Shown here: positions 1-8,401 of the stretch, piece after piece
How the letters are laid out: the number at the start of each line of letters is the position of its first letter
How positions within the stretch are numbered: the stretch's first letter is position 1
Source of the DNA: Pseudomonas sp. GV071
GTDB lineage: Bacteria; Pseudomonadota; Gammaproteobacteria; Pseudomonadales; Pseudomonadaceae
DNA length: 64,000 nucleotides
NCBI RefSeq assembly: GCF_003050835.1
Contig: NZ_QAOJ01000007.1
Location: forward strand, 124,001-188,000
Reading direction: 5' to 3'
Translations under genes and position numbers: made by a program
The notes under the pieces: model-generated
What the model saw: only the letters and a program-made list of their open reading frames with translations
What the model was told of the DNA's origin: nothing
Databases searched by the model: none

Positions 1-313
1 GGCGAATCGAGATTTCGGCATAGCCGGCGTATTCGCCGACCAGGGTGCTGTCGCTGTTGTCGAAGATCAGTTCGATGCTGGCCTGGGTCACCGGCTTGCG
101 GGTATTGGAGCCGTTGAAGATGACGTCGGTCATCGACTCGCCGCGCAGGTTCTTCGCCGAGCTTTCGCCCATCACCCAGCGCACGGCGTCGATGATATTG
201 GACTTGCCGCAGCCGTTAGGCCCGACCACCGCCGCCATGTTGCTCGGGAAGTTGACCGTGGTGGGGTCGACGAACGACTTGAAACCCGCCAGCTTGATGC
301 ACTTCAGCCGCAT
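1..313 (-). CDS. smc: Chromosome segregation ATPase SMC, N-terminal fragment (runs off the window start)
   Basis: The 104 visible residues start [18 protein letters not shown] and contain a Walker A loop, [14 protein letters not shown]. They are followed by SMC-type DAVRWVMGE and the MTDVIFNGS segment. This is the N-terminal ATPase half-domain of an SMC protein, which dimerises through a hinge and condenses and aligns chromosomal DNA. Only the first tenth of a roughly 1160-residue protein is present. The start ATG is the complement of 311–313. The gene lies 26 bases downstream of the GntR gene on the same strand. SMC next to GntR and xdh genes is a Pseudomonas arrangement. The call rests on clear N-terminal motifs. 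Confidence 0.95.
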   Translation of the reverse strand, partial: MRLKCIKLAGFKSFVDPTTVNFPSNMAAVVGPNGCGKSNIIDAVRWVMGESSAKNLRGESMTDVIFNGSNTRKPVTQASIELIFDNSDSTLVGEYAGYAEISIR

Positions 314-339
314 AGAACGCCTTCCTTAGCCACGTGGGT

Positions 340-999
340 TTAGCGCTCAGCCATGGCGGCAAGCACCATCTGGCAATTGTGTTTGCTGTAGGCGGTGAGG
401 GTTTCACGCACTTGGGCCGGGTCGCGGGCAATCACCGCTTGCAACAAGCCGGCAAACGCATTGAGGAACTGGCTCATCTCGGTTTTGCGTTTTTCCAGGG
501 CCAGGTGGTAGGTGCGGCTCATCGCTGGCAACAGGTTCTCCAGGGTTTCCTGCAAGTACGGGTTGTTGGCGAACGGGAAGGCGGCACGCATCACATCGAA
601 GCTGCTCTGCACGAAGCTGTCGATGTCACCCTGGGCGGCGTTGTCGCTCAGGCGCTGTTGGATCAGTACAAAGGGCTGCAGGTCTTCAGTGGTTTTCCAG
701 CGCTCGGCGACGGCAAAGCCGAGCAGGATGTACAGCTCGACCACCAGCGTGTACAGGCTCTTGACGTTATGCGGGGTCAGCTCGCTGACGTGGGCACCAC
801 GGCGCGGCAGGATGGTGATCAGGTGCCGGCGCTCGAGTATCAGCAAGGCCTCGCGTACCGAACCCCGGCTGACGTTCAGCGCCAGGGTGACTTTCTGTTC
901 TTGAATCCGCTCACGTTCTTTCAATTCCCCGCGAATGATGCGCTCGGCCAGATGATGGGCGATCTGCTCGGCGAGACTGTCAGGGGCTTTGAAAGTCAT
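340..999 (-). CDS. GntR-family (FadR/FCD type) transcriptional regulator
   Basis: A 219-residue protein of FadR-subfamily size. Residues about 8–75 form the winged helix-turn-helix: LAEQIAHHLAERIIRGEL, then VSRGSVREALLILERRHLI and the wing LPRRGAHVSEL. Residues about 80–210 are an all-helical FCD effector domain. It is divergent from alkB with a 303-base gap that contains a FadR-type palindrome (1249–1261), so it probably controls alkB and possibly itself. The ligand is unknown; fatty acids or alkane-derived acids are only a guess from the neighbour. It could also serve the purine genes beyond, but the divergent geometry favours alkB. Confidence 0.88.
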   Translation of the reverse strand: MTFKAPDSLAEQIAHHLAERIIRGELKERERIQEQKVTLALNVSRGSVREALLILERRHLITILPRRGAHVSELTPHNVKSLYTLVVELYILLGFAVAERWKTTEDLQPFVLIQQRLSDNAAQGDIDSFVQSSFDVMRAAFPFANNPYLQETLENLLPAMSRTYHLALEKRKTEMSQFLNAFAGLLQAVIARDPAQVRETLTAYSKHNCQMVLAAMAER

Positions 1000-1302
1000 G
1001 TTGGTCCTTCAAGGGAGAAAGTGGGCAAACGTAGCGAGCGAAGGGTAGGCAAGGCAAAAAGTCGGTGAAAAAGCGGAGTTGGCTGTAGCCAATGAGCATT
1101 TTTCACCGACTTTTTAACGCCGCCTAACCGAGCGCAGTAGCTTGCCAAAACGCGCGGGAGTGTAACACAGCGTGTTACCCCGCCAAGGTTACAGCCAAGC
1201 GGCTTGCCGTCCAAAAGGTTGGGTTGGGAACGGACTTTCGGCAAGTGGATTGTCCTACAATTTTGCCGGTCGACTCCCCTCTCAAAAACAACGGAGCTCA
1301 CC
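1000..1302. promoter_or_regulatory. Divergent GntR–alkB intergenic region with candidate operator
   Basis: This 303-base gap holds three visible structures. The first is a long inverted repeat at 1056–1115. The second is a perfect 7-base hairpin GTAACAC-AGC-GTGTTAC at 1162–1178. The third is ATTGT-CCT-ACAAT at 1249–1261, a perfect palindrome fitting the FadR-family operator pattern TnGTnnnACnA. The last lies 41 bases before the alkB start and is the best operator candidate for the divergent GntR protein. No convincing -35/-10 pair could be fixed by eye. Confidence 0.45.
1056..1115. repeat. Long perfect inverted repeat with a nested palindrome
   Basis: Left arm 1056–1072 (AAAAAGTCGGTGAAAAA) is the exact reverse complement of right arm 1099–1115. 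The 26-base loop contains a second palindrome, TTGGCT-GT-AGCCAA (1079–1092). The element would form a strong cruciform or hairpin between divergent genes. A run of T in the right arm could let it terminate plus-strand transcripts, but no plus-strand gene precedes it. It resembles a small mobile or REP-type repeat; I cannot name the family. Confidence 0.6.
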
Positions 1303-2436
1303 ATGTTTGCGTACCTGCCCTCCTCCTGGATGATCGCCCTGAAAAAAGCCGGTTACTGGATCTGGCTGATTCCCGTACTGGGCGTGCCCATGAGTTTTTA
1401 CTGGTCCATTGGCAGCGAGCATGCCGATGCCTGGGCCTATCTGGTCGTCACCATCGTGTTTGGCGTGATCCCGATTCTGGATGCCATTGTCGGCCGCGAC
1501 CCGGCCAACCCCGACGAAGTGGCCGATGTGCCGAAGATGGACAAGCAGGGTTACTACCGCCTGCTGAGCCTGGCCACTGTGCCGTTTCTGCTGGGCATGC
1601 TGGTGTGGGCCGGCTGGGCCTTTGTGCACTATGAGGCGTGGAGCTGGGTCGGCCGCCTGGGCTGGGTGCTCTCAGTGGGCACCGTGACCGGCGCCATCGG
1701 CATTACCGTGGCCCACGAGTTCATCCACAAAGACCCTCAGTTGGAACAGAACGCCGGCGGCCTGCTGTTGGCGGCGGTGTGTTATGCCGGCTTCAAGGTC
1801 GAGCATGTGCGTGGCCACCATGTGCATGTCTCCACCCCGGAAGACGCCTCGTCGTCACGCTATGGCCAGAGCCTGTATGCGTTCCTGCCGCACGCCTATA
1901 AACACAACTTTCTGAATGCCTGGGCGCTGGAAAAAGAGCGCCTGCAACGCCGCGGCCTGCCGGCCATGCATTGGCGTAACGAGTTGGTCTGGTGGTACCT
2001 GATCAGCGCGGGTTTTCTGCTCGGTTTCAGCCTGGCGTTTGGCTGGATGGGCGCGCTGTTTTTCCTTGGCCAGTCGTTCGTGGCGCTGACCCTGCTGGAG
2101 ATCGTCAACTACGTCGAACACTACGGCCTGCACCGGCGCAAGCAGGACAACGGCCGGTATGAACGCACCAACCCCAGCCATTCGTGGAACAGCAACTTTC
2201 TGCTGACCAACCTGTTCCTGTTCCACCTGCAACGCCACTCCGACCACCACGCCTACGCCAAGCGTCGCTACCAGGTGCTGCGTCACTTCGACGACAGCCC
2301 GCAGTTACCCAATGGTTATGCCGGAATGATTGTGCTGGCGCTGTTTCCCCCGCTGTGGCGCAAGGTCATGGACCCGCGGGTGCGCAGCTACTACGCAGGG
2401 GAAGAGCATCAGTTGAGTGAATCGCAGCTGGCCTGA
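1303..2436 (+). CDS. alkB: Alkane 1-monooxygenase (AlkB-type integral-membrane di-iron hydroxylase)
   Basis: A 377-residue membrane protein of normal AlkB length, predicted to hydroxylate medium/long n-alkanes to 1-alkanols using electrons from rubredoxin. All histidine clusters that bind the two irons are present: HEFIH (138–142), EHVRGHH (167–173) and LQRHSDHH (309–316). The AlkB signature NYVEHYGL is at 269–276. Several hydrophobic spans precede and separate the clusters, consistent with six transmembrane helices. Start ATG 1303 has GGAG at 1293–1296. No rubredoxin or alkane-oxidation partner is adjacent, so electron transfer must be supplied in trans. Control by the divergent GntR regulator is likely. 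The histidine spacing separates it from fatty-acid desaturases. Confidence 0.93.
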   Translation: MFAYLPSSWMIALKKAGYWIWLIPVLGVPMSFYWSIGSEHADAWAYLVVTIVFGVIPILDAIVGRDPANPDEVADVPKMDKQGYYRLLSLATVPFLLGMLVWAGWAFVHYEAWSWVGRLGWVLSVGTVTGAIGITVAHEFIHKDPQLEQNAGGLLLAAVCYAGFKVEHVRGHHVHVSTPEDASSSRYGQSLYAFLPHAYKHNFLNAWALEKERLQRRGLPAMHWRNELVWWYLISAGFLLGFSLAFGWMGALFFLGQSFVALTLLEIVNYVEHYGLHRRKQDNGRYERTNPSHSWNSNFLLTNLFLFHLQRHSDHHAYAKRRYQVLRHFDDSPQLPNGYAGMIVLALFPPLWRKVMDPRVRSYYAGEEHQLSESQLA

Positions 2437-2452
2437 AACCTTGGAATAAACA

Positions 2453-2545
2453 ACCGTCGTCCCAGCGCAGGCTGGGACCCAGACTCCTGGAACGTACACC
2501 ATCATCTGCAAAATTCTGGATCCCAGCCTGCGCTGGGATGACGGT
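2453..2545. repeat. Paired dRS3-like repeat forming a 30-base imperfect inverted repeat
   Basis: Left arm 2453–2482 and right arm 2516–2545 are inverse copies with two mismatches. Each arm is itself a small palindrome, TCCCAGC-GCAG-GCTGGGA. The layout resembles the paired dRS3-like repeats (ATTCCC…GGGAAT) scattered through many proteobacterial genomes. It sits between the convergent 3' ends of alkB and eptA, where it could act as a bidirectional terminator or mRNA-stabilising hairpin. It has no classical U-tract. Confidence 0.7.
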
Positions 2546-2567
2546 GTCTGTTGGCGCCCTACAGGTT

Positions 2568-4196
2568 TTACTTCCGGCAGCCGGCAAACATATCCAAGCC
2601 CTTGTCGTAGACCTTGGTGTTCACCTGCAACAACCCCAGCATCGAGCTGAACAAATTGTCCTGGCTCACCGGCTGCTCCCGCTGGGCACGCAGGCAGTCG
2701 GCATCCACTTGAAACTCCTGCTGATAACTGTCGGAGAACCAGGCCACCATCCCCACGTGCTTCTGTTGCTCCGGCGCCATCATGTACGGCGTGCCGTGCA
2801 GGAACAGGTTGTACTCACCCAGCGACTCGCCATGGTCAGACATGTACAGCATGGCGCTGTCGACTTTGTCCTGGTTGCTGCGCAGCACGTCGATCAGGGT
2901 CGACAGCACATGGTCGGTGTACAGAATGGTGTTGTCGTAGCCGTTGACGATGCTTTCGCGTGAGCATTCATTGAGGGCGTTGCTGGTGCACACCGGGGTG
3001 AACTGCTCGAAGGCTTTGGGGTAACGCTTGAAGTATTCCGGGCCGTGGCTGCCCATCTGGTGCAGCACCAGCACGGTGTCGTTCTTCAGGTTGTCGATAA
3101 AGCCCTGCAGGCCTTGCAGGAGGATTTCGTCGTGGCACTCGCTGTTGGCACACAGGGTCGGGTCTTTGAAGTTGCTGACGTCTTCGAAACTCACCCGGTC
3201 GCAGGTGCCTTTGCAACCCGATTGGTTGTCGCGCCACACCACATCAAGCCCGGCACGCTTGATCACATCCAGCAGGCCTTCCTGGGAATAGGCTTTGCTC
3301 GCGCTGTAGTTGCTACGCCCCAGGTTGGAGAACATGCAGGGCACCGACACGGCCGTTTCAGTGCCGCAGGAATGGGCATCCGGGTAGGCGATGACGCCCG
3401 CCTGCGCCTTCAGTTTCGGCGTGGTGTCACGCTCGTAACCGAGGATGCCGAAGTTATCAGCGCGGGCACTCTCGCCCACCACCAGCACGGTCAGCGACTT
3501 GTGCCGACGGCTCTGCCAGGCCGGCGCCTTCACCGCGTCTTCGCCGAGGGTGCGAAACGCTTGCTCGCCGGTGGCGATTTGCTCACGCAGCAGGCTGAAC
3601 GAAGCGCCGACGTAGTTGCTCGGCACCACCATCAGGCGCAGTTCATGGTGGTTACGAAACAGCGAGGCCAGGCCCTGGTAGTTGACCAGCGCCACGCTGC
3701 CCAGCACCGCAACACAGGCCACGCTCACCAGCACCTTGCTCAGCAGCTCACGCGGCCAGCTGCGATAGTTCACCGGGGTAAGCCACAGCAACACGGCCGG
3801 CAAAATGCCCAAAAACAGGACATAACCCGCCAGCTTGAGCGACAACAGGTCACGCACTTCGGTGGGGTTGGTCTGCGCGGCGTTGCGCAGCATGCCCAAA
3901 TCGATCAATACGCCGTACTGGCTCATGAAGTACGCCACACCGGCGCTGACCAGCAACAGCAGGGTCAATACCGGCTTGAGCAGCCAGCGAAACGCCAGCA
4001 CCGTCAGCACCAGGTTGAACAGCGCCAACACAATCAGACCAAAGGCCACGCGCATCATCAGACCCGCACCGGTGCTCGGCGTAATGCTGAAGATATGCCC
4101 CCACAACACCGGGTTGCAGGCCAGCAGGAGAAATGCGCTGCCGATCAGGGTCAGCATCTCTGGGCGTATCGCCTTTACTTTCAGCATTGCGTTCAC
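2568..4196 (-). CDS. eptA: Phosphoethanolamine–lipid A transferase (EptA family)
   Basis: A 542-residue inner-membrane protein that should transfer phosphoethanolamine to lipid A, lowering surface charge and affinity for polymyxin-like peptides. The first ~165 residues carry about five hydrophobic helices (for example LTLIGSAFLLLA and VAFGLIVLALFNLVL). The remainder is a periplasmic alkaline-phosphatase-fold domain: VVGESARADNFGILGYERDT, SCGTETAVSVPCMFS (metal site and acceptor threonine), MGSHGP and YMSDHGESLGEYNLFLHG. Paired cysteines such as CKGTC fit the disulfides of the family. Length is typical. It is a lone gene, convergent with alkB and divergent from xdhA. In pseudomonads such genes often answer to ColRS or PmrAB-type systems; no site was identified here. 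Confidence 0.92.
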   Translation of the reverse strand: MNAMLKVKAIRPEMLTLIGSAFLLLACNPVLWGHIFSITPSTGAGLMMRVAFGLIVLALFNLVLTVLAFRWLLKPVLTLLLLVSAGVAYFMSQYGVLIDLGMLRNAAQTNPTEVRDLLSLKLAGYVLFLGILPAVLLWLTPVNYRSWPRELLSKVLVSVACVAVLGSVALVNYQGLASLFRNHHELRLMVVPSNYVGASFSLLREQIATGEQAFRTLGEDAVKAPAWQSRRHKSLTVLVVGESARADNFGILGYERDTTPKLKAQAGVIAYPDAHSCGTETAVSVPCMFSNLGRSNYSASKAYSQEGLLDVIKRAGLDVVWRDNQSGCKGTCDRVSFEDVSNFKDPTLCANSECHDEILLQGLQGFIDNLKNDTVLVLHQMGSHGPEYFKRYPKAFEQFTPVCTSNALNECSRESIVNGYDNTILYTDHVLSTLIDVLRSNQDKVDSAMLYMSDHGESLGEYNLFLHGTPYMMAPEQQKHVGMVAWFSDSYQQEFQVDADCLRAQREQPVSQDNLFSSMLGLLQVNTKVYDKGLDMFAGCRK

Positions 4197-4349
4197 GTCG
4201 TCCTTCCGCCCTTGGGCTAATGGAGGCGGATGCTAGAAACGCAGCGATCAAATTTTCGTGAAAAAAACCTGAACAAAGGGTTAGCCCGAAAACCCCAGGA
4301 GCACGCGGGCTAAACCTATTTCGTCAGTGCTGGGAAAAGACTGATCGTC

Positions 4350-4365
4350 GGGCACGCGGATTGCT
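4350..4365 (+). promoter_or_regulatory. Candidate sigma-54 (RpoN) promoter for xdhA
   Basis: GGGCACGCGGATTGCT keeps the invariant GG-N10-GC spacing (GG 4351–4352, GC 4363–4364) and matches the RpoN consensus TGGCACG-N4-TTGC except for the first T. Its predicted start point near 4376 falls inside the 4365–4380 palindrome. RpoN control would fit use of purines as a nitrogen source. No NtrC-type enhancer was identified. Confidence 0.45.
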
Positions 4366-4404
4366 TGACTAAAGAGTCAAATATTTTATTGACCCAAAAG
4401 TCAG
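4365..4404. promoter_or_regulatory. Two tandem palindromic candidate operators upstream of xdhA
   Basis: TTGACT-AAAG-AGTCAA (4365–4380) is a perfect palindrome. TTGACC-CAAA-AGTCAG (4389–4404) is a near copy, with centres exactly 24 bases apart. A third copy, CTGACC-AAAG-AGTCAA, lies at 12299–12314 before the purine permease. The shared core before two genes of the same pathway points to a common regulator, whose identity is unknown. Confidence 0.5.
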
Positions 4405-4443
4405 AATTCTCTAAATTCGCCAAACAAATTCAACGGCTGTTCA

Positions 4444-4469
4444 CCCCTCTCCCGCCTGCGGGAGAGGGG
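4444..4469. repeat. Short G/C-rich dispersed inverted repeat
   Basis: CCCCTCTCCCGC-CT-GCGGGAGAGGGG is a perfect 12-base-arm palindrome followed by CCGGGGGAGAGGGT. Sequences of this type are scattered through intergenic regions of many proteobacteria. Here it lies in the probable untranslated leader of xdhA, about 90 bases before the start codon. Confidence 0.6.
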
Positions 4470-4556
4470 CCGGGGGAGAGGGTTAGCCATAACGCAACCC
4501 TCGCCCCGCCCAAAAACGCGTGCCATACAAAACAAGAAAGTGCCTGGAGGTCGTCC

Positions 4557-6008
4557 TTGATCCAGTTTTTACTCAACCGTGAGCTGCGTACTGAGCAGCG
4601 TCTCGACCCAAATGTCACCGTGCTCAATTACCTGCGTGAGCACGTGGCCAAACCCGGCACCAAAGAAGGCTGTGCTTCCGGTGACTGCGGCGCCTGTACC
4701 GTGGTGGTCGGCGAGCTGGACAACTCGTCCGGCACCCCGCGCATCCGCTACCGCACCCTCAACTCCTGCCTGACCTTTGTTTCCTCGCTGCACGGCAAAC
4801 AGCTGATCAGCGTTGAAGACCTCAAGCACCAGGGCCAATTGCACAGCGTTCAGCAAGCCATGGTCGACTGCCACGGCTCGCAATGCGGGTTCTGCACCCC
4901 AGGCTTTGTCATGTCGCTGTTTGCGCTGCAAAAGAACAGCGACGGCTTCGACAAAGGTCAGACCATGGAAGCCCTCGCCGGCAACCTCTGCCGTTGCACC
5001 GGCTACCGCCCGATCATCGATGCCGCCGAACAGGCCTGCTGCCAGAAGCAGCCAGATCAGTTCGACGCCGCCGAAGCTGAAACCATCGCCAAGCTGCAAG
5101 CCATCGCGCCACAGGAAACCGCCGAGCTCAACAGCGGTGACAAGCGCTGCCTGCTGCCGCTGACCGTCGCCGACCTGGCCGACCTGTATGCCGCCAACCC
5201 GCAAGCCCGTCTGCTCGCCGGTGGTACCGACCTGGCCCTGGAAGTCACCCAGTTCCACCGTGAACTGCCGGTGATGATCTACGTTGGCCACGTGGAAGCG
5301 ATGAAACGCGTCGAGTTCACCGACGATGCCATCGAGATTGGCGCCGCCACAGCGCTGTCCGACTGTTACGGCGCACTGGCCAAGGAATACCCGGACTTCG
5401 GCGAGCTGCTGCACCGCTTCGCTTCGTTGCAGATCCGCAACCAGGGCACCCTCGGCGGCAACATCGGCAACGCCTCGCCGATCGGTGACGCCCCGCCCCT
5501 GCTGATCGCCCTCGGCGCCCGTGTGGTGTTGCGCAAAGGTGGCCAGACCCGCAGCCTGCCAATCGAAGATTACTTCCTCGATTACAAGGTCACTGCCCGT
5601 CAGGAAGCCGAATTCATCGAGAAGGTCGTGGTGCCGCGCCACCAGACCAACCAGGCTTTCCGCGCCTACAAGGTGTCCAAACGTCTGGACGACGACATTT
5701 CTGCCGTGTGTGCCGCGTTCAATATCGTGGTCGCCGATGGCGTGGTGCAAAGCGCCCGCGTCGCGTTCGGTGGCATGGCCGCGATCCCCAAACGTGCTGC
5801 TGCGTGTGAAGCCGCGTTGCAAGGCAACGCCTGGGACATGGACGTGATCGAACAGGCCTGCGAAGCCCTGGCCCAGGACTTCAGCCCGCTGAGCGACTTC
5901 CGCGCCAGCAAGGAATACCGCCTGCTCACCGCACAGAACCTGCTGCGTAAATTCTTCCTTGAGCTGCAAACTCCAGACGTCGAAACACGGGTGACCGCTT
6001 ATGTCTAA
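4557..6008 (+). CDS. xdhA: Xanthine dehydrogenase small subunit (2Fe-2S and FAD domains)
   Basis: A 483-residue subunit that passes electrons from the molybdenum centre through two iron–sulfur clusters and FAD to NAD+ during hypoxanthine/xanthine oxidation to urate. Cluster ligands are C39, C44, C47 and C71 in the plant-ferredoxin fold, and C110, C113, C145 and C147 in the helical domain. The FAD domain follows, with LLAGGTDLALEV and IRNQGTLGGNIGNASPIGD. The open frame extends upstream to 4365, but homologues begin MIQFLLNREL. TTG at 4557 has GGAGG six bases upstream (4546–4550), so I take it as the start. The stop overlaps the xdhB start by 8 bases, implying translational coupling. Confidence 0.95.
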   Translation: MIQFLLNRELRTEQRLDPNVTVLNYLREHVAKPGTKEGCASGDCGACTVVVGELDNSSGTPRIRYRTLNSCLTFVSSLHGKQLISVEDLKHQGQLHSVQQAMVDCHGSQCGFCTPGFVMSLFALQKNSDGFDKGQTMEALAGNLCRCTGYRPIIDAAEQACCQKQPDQFDAAEAETIAKLQAIAPQETAELNSGDKRCLLPLTVADLADLYAANPQARLLAGGTDLALEVTQFHRELPVMIYVGHVEAMKRVEFTDDAIEIGAATALSDCYGALAKEYPDFGELLHRFASLQIRNQGTLGGNIGNASPIGDAPPLLIALGARVVLRKGGQTRSLPIEDYFLDYKVTARQEAEFIEKVVVPRHQTNQAFRAYKVSKRLDDDISAVCAAFNIVVADGVVQSARVAFGGMAAIPKRAAACEAALQGNAWDMDVIEQACEALAQDFSPLSDFRASKEYRLLTAQNLLRKFFLELQTPDVETRVTAYV

Positions 6009-8397
6009 CCACCACGCCCCGAAAAGCCAGGCCGAACTGGCCGAACTGTTCCGCGCCGGCATCACCACCGGCGTCGGCAAGAGCGTCAAACACGAAAGCG
6101 CCGAGAAGCATGTGTCCGGCGAAGCGGTGTATGTAGACGACCGCCTGGAATTCCCCAACCAACTGCACGTGTATGCCCGCATGAGCGACCGCGCCCATGC
6201 CCGCGTCACCAAGATCGACGTGTCGCCCTGCTACGCCATTCCCGGCGTAGCCATTGCGATCACCCACAAAGACGTACCCGGCCTGCTGGATATCGGCGCC
6301 GTGGCCCCCGGCGACCCGCTGCTGGCCGATGGCCTGGTGCAGTACGTGGGCCAGGTGGTAATTGCCGTGGCCGCCGACACCCATGAAAACGCCCGCAAAG
6401 GCGCCATGGCGGCGATCATCGAATACGAAGACCTGGAGCCGGTGCTCGACGTGGTCGAAGCGTTGCGCAACAAACACTTCGTGCTCGACAGCCACCAGCA
6501 CAAGATCGGCGACTCAGTGAGCAAGCTGGCTACGGCCCCGCGCCGCCTGCAGGGTTCGCTGCATATCGGTGGCCAGGAACACTTTTACCTGGAAACCCAG
6601 ATTTCCTCGGTAATGCCCACCGAAGACGGCGGCATGATCGTCTACACCTCGACGCAGAACGCCACCGAAGTGCAAAAACTGGTGGCCGAAGTATTGGGCG
6701 TGCCGATGCACAAAATCGTTATCGACATGCGCCGCATGGGCGGCGGTTTTGGCGGCAAGGAAACCCAGGCTGCCAGCCCGGCGTGCCTGTGTGCGGTAAT
6801 TGCGCACCTGACCAAACGGCCGACCAAAATGCGCCTGCCGCGTGTTGAAGACATGCAGATGACCGGCAAACGTCACCCGTTCTACGTCGAGTACGACGTC
6901 GGCTTTGACGACGACGGCCTGCTGCACGGTATCGAGATCGAACTGGCCGGTAACTGCGGCTACTCGCCGGACCTGTCGAACTCCATCGTAGATCGCGCCA
7001 TGTTCCACTCCGACAACGCCTACTTCCTGGGCAACGCCACGGTGAACGGCCATCGCTGCAAGACCAACACCGCGTCGAACACCGCCTACCGCGGCTTCGG
7101 TGGCCCGCAGGGCATGGTGGCGATCGAAGAGATCATGGATGCCATCGCCCGCGACCTCGGCAAAGACCCGCTGGAAGTGCGCAAGCTCAACTACTACGGC
7201 AAGACCGAGCGCAACGTCACCCACTACCACCAGACGGTCGAGCACAACGTCATCCACGAGATGACTGCCGAACTGGAAGCCAGCAGTGACTACGCCAAAC
7301 GCCGCCTTGAAATCGCTGAATTCAACAAGAAAAGCCCAGTGCTGAAAAAAGGCCTGGCGCTGACTCCGGTCAAATTCGGCATCAGCTTTACCGCCAGCTT
7401 CCTCAACCAGGCCGGCGCGCTGATCCATATCTACACCGATGGCAGCATCCACCTGAACCACGGCGGCACCGAGATGGGCCAGGGCCTGAACACCAAGGTG
7501 GCGCAAATCGTCGCCGAGGTGCTGCAGGTGGATATCGCCCGTATCCAGATCACCGCCACCAACACCGACAAGGTGCCGAACACGTCGCCGACTGCAGCGT
7601 CCAGCGGTGCAGACCTGAACGGCATGGCGGCCAAGAACGCCGCCGAAACCATCAAGGCGCGGCTGGTGGACTTCCTCACCCGCGAGTACAAGGTTTCCCC
7701 GGAAGACGTGGAATTCAGCAACAGCCAGGTACGCGTGCGTGACCAGTACCTGTCGTTTGAAGAGATGATTCAGAAGGCCTACTTCGGCCAGATCTCGCTG
7801 TCGGCCACCGGCTTCTACCGAACGCCGAAGATTTTCTACGACCGCAGCAAAGCCGCTGGCCGGCCGTTCTATTACTTCGCCTACGGCGCTGCCTGCATCG
7901 AAGTGATCGTCGACACCCTCACCGGCGAGTACAAGTTCCTGCGCGGCGACATCCTGCATGACGTCGGCAACTCGCTGAACCCGGCCATCGACATCGGCCA
8001 GGTGGAAGGCGCGTTCGTGCAAGGTCTGGGTTGGCTGACCATGGAAGAGCTGGTGTGGAACGCCAAGGGCAAGCTGATGACCAATGGCCCGGCGAGCTAC
8101 AAGATTCCGGCCATCGCCGACATGCCGCTGGATTTGCGCGTGAAGCTGGTGGAAAACCGCAAGAACCCGGAAGACACCGTGTTCCACTCCAAGGCCGTCG
8201 GCGAGCCGCCGTTCATGCTCGGCATCGCCGCTTGGTGCGCGATCAAAGACGCCGTCGCCAGCCTGGCTGACTACCGCGTGCAACCCTCGATCGACGCCCC
8301 GGCAACTCCTGAGCGCGTGCTCTGGGGTGTGGAGCAGATGAGAAAAGTGCTGAAGGCGCAGAAGGCCGAGGCTGCCGCGACAGTCGAGACCGCATGA
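6001..8397 (+). CDS. xdhB: Xanthine dehydrogenase large subunit (molybdopterin-binding)
   Basis: A 798-residue catalytic subunit carrying the molybdopterin cofactor where xanthine is hydroxylated to urate. The glycine-rich cofactor loop MGGGFGGKE is at 246–254. EHFYLE (193–198), TAYRGFGGPQG and GTEMGQG are further cofactor or substrate segments. The C-terminal VGEPPFMLG places the catalytic glutamate at about 735. It starts at ATG 6001 inside the end of xdhA, and together they form the bacterial two-subunit enzyme. The third gene, xdhC, follows after a repeat and a small open frame. Length and motifs are normal for the family. Confidence 0.96.
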   Translation: MSNHHAPKSQAELAELFRAGITTGVGKSVKHESAEKHVSGEAVYVDDRLEFPNQLHVYARMSDRAHARVTKIDVSPCYAIPGVAIAITHKDVPGLLDIGAVAPGDPLLADGLVQYVGQVVIAVAADTHENARKGAMAAIIEYEDLEPVLDVVEALRNKHFVLDSHQHKIGDSVSKLATAPRRLQGSLHIGGQEHFYLETQISSVMPTEDGGMIVYTSTQNATEVQKLVAEVLGVPMHKIVIDMRRMGGGFGGKETQAASPACLCAVIAHLTKRPTKMRLPRVEDMQMTGKRHPFYVEYDVGFDDDGLLHGIEIELAGNCGYSPDLSNSIVDRAMFHSDNAYFLGNATVNGHRCKTNTASNTAYRGFGGPQGMVAIEEIMDAIARDLGKDPLEVRKLNYYGKTERNVTHYHQTVEHNVIHEMTAELEASSDYAKRRLEIAEFNKKSPVLKKGLALTPVKFGISFTASFLNQAGALIHIYTDGSIHLNHGGTEMGQGLNTKVAQIVAEVLQVDIARIQITATNTDKVPNTSPTAASSGADLNGMAAKNAAETIKARLVDFLTREYKVSPEDVEFSNSQVRVRDQYLSFEEMIQKAYFGQISLSATGFYRTPKIFYDRSKAAGRPFYYFAYGAACIEVIVDTLTGEYKFLRGDILHDVGNSLNPAIDIGQVEGAFVQGLGWLTMEELVWNAKGKLMTNGPASYKIPAIADMPLDLRVKLVENRKNPEDTVFHSKAVGEPPFMLGIAAWCAIKDAVASLADYRVQPSIDAPATPERVLWGVEQMRKVLKAQKAEAAATVETA

Positions 8398-8401
8398 CCC
8401 C

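Larger units (their letters stand above)
4197..4556. promoter_or_regulatory. eptA–xdhA divergent intergenic region
   Basis: This 360-base gap contains, in order toward xdhA: an A/T-rich stretch after the eptA start; an RpoN-type promoter match (4350–4365); two TGAC/GTCA palindromes (4365–4380 and 4389–4404); a G/C-rich inverted repeat (4444–4469); and the xdhA ribosome site GGAGG at 4546–4550. I found no protein-coding signal upstream of the TTG start at 4557. Confidence 0.5.

Noticed and set aside
4365..4556. N-terminal extension of xdhA back to 4365
   Set aside because: The extra 64 codons cover the palindromes and a dispersed repeat, and homologues start at MIQFLLNREL; TTG 4557 has a strong ribosome site.
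6514..8283. A 589-codon minus-strand frame over xdhB
   Set aside because: Shadow of xdhB; composition is typical of antisense frames and no motif is visible.
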